64,000 nt of DNA from Shimia sp965227725 (GTDB lineage: Bacteria; Pseudomonadota; Alphaproteobacteria; Rhodobacterales; Rhodobacteraceae): positions 310,001 through 374,000 of the forward strand of contig NZ_CBDDGH010000005.1 of assembly GCF_965227725.1 (NCBI RefSeq), written 5' to 3'. The notes below the pieces were generated by a model. It worked only from the letters and a program-made list of their open reading frames with translations. It had not been told where the DNA came from and did not search any database. The translations under genes were made by a program, and so were the position numbers. Positions 60,378 to 64,000 of this stretch are shown here, piece by piece; the first letter of the stretch is position 1; each line of letters begins with the position of its first letter.

Positions 60378-61595
60378 TTACGTGCCATAGGCGCGCAGCT
60401 TGCCCATCACATCCTGCGCAGCACCGGTGAGTGCCTCTGCGATCACGTCGAGCTCTTCTTTCTTCAGGCGCGCAGGCAGGCGAACGTCACAGGCTGATAT
60501 CAGCATCGCGCGCGTCTTTGGCAGTTCGGGCATCTCTGGCATGAATTGCCAGTTCCAATATGCGCGTGCGTTGTTCGTGGACTGCCCAAAGACCTGCACC
60601 TTCACGCTACGGGCATTGGCGGCCTCTTGGAAAGCGAGGATCTCTTCGTTGTTCATGCCTTCGAGATTGAACTGGATTGAATCCGGTGCGCGCTCCTCTG
60701 GAGCAAGTTTTTCAGGCACTTGCAGCCAAGGAGAGGCATTCAAAAGACCGGCCACGTAATCGTGGTTTGCACGGCCATCGCGCACGCGGCGCGCCACTTC
60801 GCCCAGTTGTGGGCGAATGATTGCGGCGGCCAGATTGGACAGGCGCAGGTTATAGAGCGGCAGTTGGTTCTGCCAGCGACCAAAGGCTTCGGCCAGCTCG
60901 CCGGTATTGTCCCCTTCGCGCGCTTTGTGCTTCTTCCAGTTGTGCTCATAGGCGCCGGACATGATCACAGCACGGGCGATCAGATCAGCGTCGTCAGAGA
61001 CCATGATCCCGCCTTCACCGGAATTCACAAGCTTATAGGACTGGAAGGAAAAACAGCCGACACGGCCGATGGTGCCGATGTTGTGGCCATGCCATGTGGT
61101 GCCAAGGCTGTGGGCCGCGTCTTCGATCACCGGGATGTTGCGCGCCTCACAAAGGGCCATGATCGCGTCCATATCAGAGGTATGACCGCGCATGTGGCTG
61201 ATGATGACGGCTGAGATGCTGTCGTCGAGTTTGGCCTCAAAGTCAGCCAGGTCAATGCGATAGTTGTCGCCCACTTCGCACAGCACGGGGATGCAATCTG
61301 CATGCACAACCGAGGAGGGCACAGCCGCAAAGGTGAAGCCGGGCAGGAGCACACGGGCGTCGCGGGGCAGATCAAGCGCCTTAAGCGACAGGAAAAGTGC
61401 AGCGGAACAAGAAGAGACCGCCAGTGCATATTTGCTGCCCAACAGCTCGGCGAATTCCGCTTCCAGCAAAGAAACAGGGGCGTTTTCGGCAGCCGTGTAA
61501 CGGAAGAGATCACCGGTTTGCAGAAGGCGTTCGATTTCCTCGCGTGCGGATTCCGGGATTGGCTCGGCGGCATATACATTGGGAGGCAATGTCAT
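60378..61595 (-). CDS. DegT/DnrJ/EryC1/StrS-type aminotransferase
   Basis: The 405-residue PLP enzyme has VSSCSAALFLSLKAL near residue 62, GFTFAAVPSSVVHADCIPVL near 89, IPVIEDAAHSLG near 156, and the Lys in FSFQSYKLVNSGEGGIM. The family adds amino groups to keto-sugars. No sugar or polysaccharide gene is nearby, so the substrate is unclear. The ATG at 61595 is preferred to a TTG three codons earlier. A terminator follows. Confidence 0.88.
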   Translation of the reverse strand: MTLPPNVYAAEPIPESAREEIERLLQTGDLFRYTAAENAPVSLLEAEFAELLGSKYALAVSSCSAALFLSLKALDLPRDARVLLPGFTFAAVPSSVVHADCIPVLCEVGDNYRIDLADFEAKLDDSISAVIISHMRGHTSDMDAIMALCEARNIPVIEDAAHSLGTTWHGHNIGTIGRVGCFSFQSYKLVNSGEGGIMVSDDADLIARAVIMSGAYEHNWKKHKAREGDNTGELAEAFGRWQNQLPLYNLRLSNLAAAIIRPQLGEVARRVRDGRANHDYVAGLLNASPWLQVPEKLAPEERAPDSIQFNLEGMNNEEILAFQEAANARSVKVQVFGQSTNNARAYWNWQFMPEMPELPKTRAMLISACDVRLPARLKKEELDVIAEALTGAAQDVMGKLRAYGT

Positions 61596-61716
61596 AGTTT
61601 TCAACTTTCTTAAGTTGGGTTTTCAAAAATATAAAACAATGCGCCGCGCCAAGCCAGCGAAATCACCCCGGGGGATGTGATGATTTCATGACATGTTGTC
61701 TCAGGGTGAAGAGGGG

Positions 61717-63027
61717 TCAGATGCCGAGGCGGTCGCGCAGGGCGTACCAGGTCATCGCGAGCGCGAGCAGCGGGCTGCGCAGGCGCTGGCCGCCCGGGAA
61801 GGGCAAAGCCGGCACGCGGGCCATGGTGTCAAACCCGTCGCTTTGCCCCGCCAGCGCCAGAGCGATCAGCTGGCCTGCATGCGTGGCAGTGCCGACGCCA
61901 TGCCCGCTATAGCCGGACGCGGTAAGGATATTGGGCGCAAGCCGACGCAGGTAAGGCATACGCTTCATGGTGATCGCCAATGTGCCGCCCCAGGCGTAGT
62001 CGATGCGTATGTCTTTGAGATGCGGGAATATTTCCGTCATCGGTTTGCGCACAGTGGTGGCGATATCCGCCGGGAAACGGTAGCCATAGCTTTCGCCGCC
62101 ACCAAAGAGCAGCCGCTTGTCGTGGCTGAGCCGGAAGTAGTTGATCACAAATTTGCTGTCGGCCACTGCGACGTCTTGGGCCAGCACCCGCGCCGCATCA
62201 GCGCCCAGCGGTTCCGTGGCCGCGATGAAATTGTTGATCGGCATGACGCGGCTTGCAACCTTGGGTTCGAGATCCCCGAGATATCCGTTACACGCCAGAA
62301 CCAATTGATCAGCCGTGACTATTCCATCTGAGGTATGGACGGCGATTTTCGCGCCACGTTCGATCTTTGTGACTTCACTGGTTTCATGGATCACTGCGCC
62401 AGCCTCCGCCGCAGTGCGCGCCAAACCAAGCGCATAGGCCAGAGGATGCAGGTGCCCTGCGCCCATATCCAAGGATCCGCCGACATATTTGGGTGACGGG
62501 CACAGTGCTTGCATGGCGTCGCGATCCAGCGGCGTAATGTCCGTGTAGCCGTATTGTTTCTGCAGATGCGCTGCGTAGCTGTGTTCCTCAGCGACTTCCT
62601 TTGCGGAGAAACAGGCGTGGGCGACCCCGGGTTTGTAGTGGCAGGCGATGTCATGCTGTTGGATGCGGGATTTGACGAGGGTTTTGGCGTCCTCTGCCAA
62701 GGCCCAGAGCTTGGCTGCATCCTCGGGTCCCATTAGGCTTTCCAGCCCGTCTTGCTCCATGCGCTGGCCGCTGCCGAGCTGCCCGCCATTGCGCCCGGAT
62801 GCCCCGAAGCCCACGCGGTGGGCCTCCAGCAGCACAACTTTGCGCCCAGCCTCGGCGAGATGCAGCGCGGTTGATAGGCCGGTGAAACCGCCGCCAATCA
62901 CGCAGACATCTGCGCTGGATTCCCCTTTTAAAGGCGCGAATGGGGGGAGTGGGGTGGCCGTGGCGGCGTACCAACTCTCCGGATATGTGCCTTTGCGATC
63001 ATTGGCGTAGAGCAGGTTCATCGACAT
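61717..63027 (-). CDS. puuB: FAD-dependent oxidase, probably gamma-glutamylputrescine oxidase
   Basis: The 436-residue DAO-family protein has the FAD motif VCVIGGGFTGLSTALHLAEAG near residue 42. FGASGRNGGQLGSGQRMEQ follows, and GASGRNGG is typical of PuuB. It ends LTASGYSGHGVGTATHAGQL. The enzyme oxidises gamma-glutamylputrescine to the aldehyde. The role is inferred mainly from the neighbour puuA. The ATG at 63027 fits; an ATG two codons on is possible. The substrate is not certain from sequence alone. Confidence 0.85.
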   Translation of the reverse strand: MSMNLLYANDRKGTYPESWYAATATPLPPFAPLKGESSADVCVIGGGFTGLSTALHLAEAGRKVVLLEAHRVGFGASGRNGGQLGSGQRMEQDGLESLMGPEDAAKLWALAEDAKTLVKSRIQQHDIACHYKPGVAHACFSAKEVAEEHSYAAHLQKQYGYTDITPLDRDAMQALCPSPKYVGGSLDMGAGHLHPLAYALGLARTAAEAGAVIHETSEVTKIERGAKIAVHTSDGIVTADQLVLACNGYLGDLEPKVASRVMPINNFIAATEPLGADAARVLAQDVAVADSKFVINYFRLSHDKRLLFGGGESYGYRFPADIATTVRKPMTEIFPHLKDIRIDYAWGGTLAITMKRMPYLRRLAPNILTASGYSGHGVGTATHAGQLIALALAGQSDGFDTMARVPALPFPGGQRLRSPLLALAMTWYALRDRLGI

Positions 63028-63037
63028 GGTGTGTCTG

Positions 63038-63070
63038 TTTCCTCTTGCCTTAAATATCCCCGCCGGAGGC
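63038..63070 (+). repeat. Dispersed intergenic repeat, copy F
   Basis: TTTCCTCTTGCC and TTAAATATCCCCGCCGGAGG closely match copy A. It lies between puuB and puuA. Confidence 0.6.
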
Positions 63071-63093
63071 AAAGCCGCCCCTAAGGCGGCTTT
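63071..63093. terminator. Terminator-like hairpin after puuA
   Basis: AAAGCCGCC and GGCGGCTTT form a 9-bp stem with loop CCTAA, and short A- and T-runs lie on each side. It is six bases past the puuA stop. Confidence 0.65.
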
Positions 63094-63098
63094 TAAAA

Positions 63099-64000
63099 TC
63101 AAACGTTTAGCAGCAGGTGCTCACGCTCCCAGGGGGAGATCACGGCGAGGAATTCTTCGTATTCGGCCCGTTTCACAATGGAGTAGACTCGGGCGAATTC
63201 TGAGCCGAGGACCTCGTGGAGAGCGGTGGCCTGATCGAAGAGGTCGAGGGCGCCGCCGAGGATGCGGGGGATGGCTTCTTCGCCGTCATAGGCGTCGCCC
63301 TTGAATTGCTTGTCCGGACGCTCCTGCTCAATCAACCCTAGGTAGCCACAGGCGAGGGAGGCGGCGATGCCGAGATAGGGGTTGCAATCCATGCCCGCGA
63401 TGCGGTTTTCGACACGGCGGGCCTGGGGGCTGGAGAGGGGCACGCGGATGCCGGTGGTGCGGTTGTCACGGGCCCATTCCAGATTGATCGGCGCGGCGTG
63501 ATCGCGCACGTAGCGGCGGTAGGAGTTCACATAAGGCGCGAGCACGGCGATGGCGGCGGGCAGGTGGTTCTGCATGCCTGCAATAAAGTGAAAAAACGCA
63601 TCCGTATCGCCACCCTGAGGGCCGGAAAAGATGTTCTGGCCGGTCTCAATGTCGATCACCGAGTGGTGGATGTGCATCGCGCTGCCGGGCTCATCGGCGA
63701 TCGGCTTGGCCATAAAGGTGGCGTAGCAATCATGGCGCAGGGCCGCCTCGCGGATCAGGCGTTTGAAGTAGAACACCTCGTCCGCCAGCTTGACCGGATC
63801 GCCATGCACCATGTTGATTTCGAGCTGGCCCGCGCCGCCTTCCTGGGTGATGCCGTCGATCTCAAAGCCCTGCGCTTCGGCGAAGTCGTAAATGTCGTCG
63901 ATCACCGGACCGAACTCATCAACCGCCGTCATGGAGTAGGCCTGACGGGCGGCGGCGGGGCGGCCGGAGCGGCCCATCATCGGCTTGATGCTCTGCGCCG
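63099..64000 (-). CDS. puuA: Glutamine-synthetase-like, probably gamma-glutamylputrescine synthetase; 5' end outside window
   Basis: It joins glutamate to putrescine with ATP, the first step of the Puu pathway. The visible 300 residues are the C-terminal catalytic part. QEGGAGQLEINMVHGD holds metal-binding Glu, AMHIHHSVID a His pair, and NLEWARDNRTTGIRVP and RVENRIAGMDCNPYLGIAA are the typical GS motifs. The frame is open to the window's end, so the ATG at 63980 is internal. The puuB gene next to it supports PuuA over ordinary GlnA. Confidence 0.88.
   Translation of the reverse strand, partial: AQSIKPMMGRSGRPAAARQAYSMTAVDEFGPVIDDIYDFAEAQGFEIDGITQEGGAGQLEINMVHGDPVKLADEVFYFKRLIREAALRHDCYATFMAKPIADEPGSAMHIHHSVIDIETGQNIFSGPQGGDTDAFFHFIAGMQNHLPAAIAVLAPYVNSYRRYVRDHAAPINLEWARDNRTTGIRVPLSSPQARRVENRIAGMDCNPYLGIAASLACGYLGLIEQERPDKQFKGDAYDGEEAIPRILGGALDLFDQATALHEVLGSEFARVYSIVKRAEYEEFLAVISPWEREHLLLNV

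Noticed and set aside
1..64000. CRISPR arrays, rRNA genes, insertion sequences, prophage or integrase genes
   Set aside because: None was found: no regularly spaced repeats of CRISPR size, no transposase or integrase motifs, no rRNA sequence. Only one tRNA was seen, with no attachment-site duplication.

Overview
The window is a gene-dense, high-GC stretch of chromosome. Nothing in it is phage, plasmid or insertion-sequence DNA. Gene content points to an alphaproteobacterium of the family Rhodobacteraceae, Roseobacter group: the split histidine cluster hisB-hisH / hisA / hisF-hisE, a stand-alone Lrp/AsnC ligand-binding protein, a class I PPK2, an LdtR-like MarR regulator, and intergenic repeats with an AAAATACTC or AAATATCCC core. 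No species is claimed. Both edges cut a gene: a LysR regulator on the left and a glutamine-synthetase-like gene (probably puuA) on the right.

Layout. 1-5 kb: LysR regulator, tRNA-Tyr, rlmB, a zinc-ribbon protein, an orphan structured RNA/terminator, a CoA-binding protein and a hybrid histidine kinase. 5-12.4 kb: histidine biosynthesis on the minus strand (hisB, hisH, hisA, hisF, hisE), interleaved with small envelope proteins and a divergent peroxiredoxin/AraC pair. 12.5-22 kb: RAM-domain protein, guanine deaminase, MgtE, 5-formyl-THF cyclo-ligase, a tail-anchored unknown, a YmdB-type phosphodiesterase and two transporters. 22-27.8 kb: a three-gene pyruvate dehydrogenase operon (aceE-aceF-lpd) with a homodimeric-type E1 and an E3 carrying its own lipoyl domain. 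28-32.7 kb: urate catabolism (NCS2 permease, allA, a puuE-uraD fusion, uraH, LysR). 33-41 kb: gph, several exported or membrane unknowns, an AT-rich foreign-looking gene, parE and an orphan solute-binding protein. 41-51 kb: ppk2 behind a perfect FNR-type box, a MATE pump, aspartate aminotransferase, an XRE regulator, sdhE, an LdtR-like regulator, a VWA protein, glyoxalase, thyA-folA and cold-shock genes. 51.9-54.7 kb: a bufferin-type RiPP operon (bufA precursor, bufB MNIO enzyme, bufC partner, DoxX membrane protein). 55-64 kb: thrS, two alpha/beta hydrolases, a VOC protein, a luciferase-like monooxygenase, a DegT aminotransferase, and puuB-puuA for putrescine breakdown.

The most notable system is the bufferin operon. 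By family knowledge it makes a small periplasmic, cysteine-modified, metal-binding peptide. Here a strong hairpin and a 280-base gap separate the precursor gene from the maturation genes. Other items worth a second look are an 11-bp tandem repeat found in two different convergent intergenic gaps, the FNR box placed at an ideal distance upstream of ppk2, a palindrome next to the likely aceE -10 element, the orphan small-RNA candidate near 2.6 kb, and the AT-rich gene beside parE. All product calls come from reading the sequence; no database search was possible.
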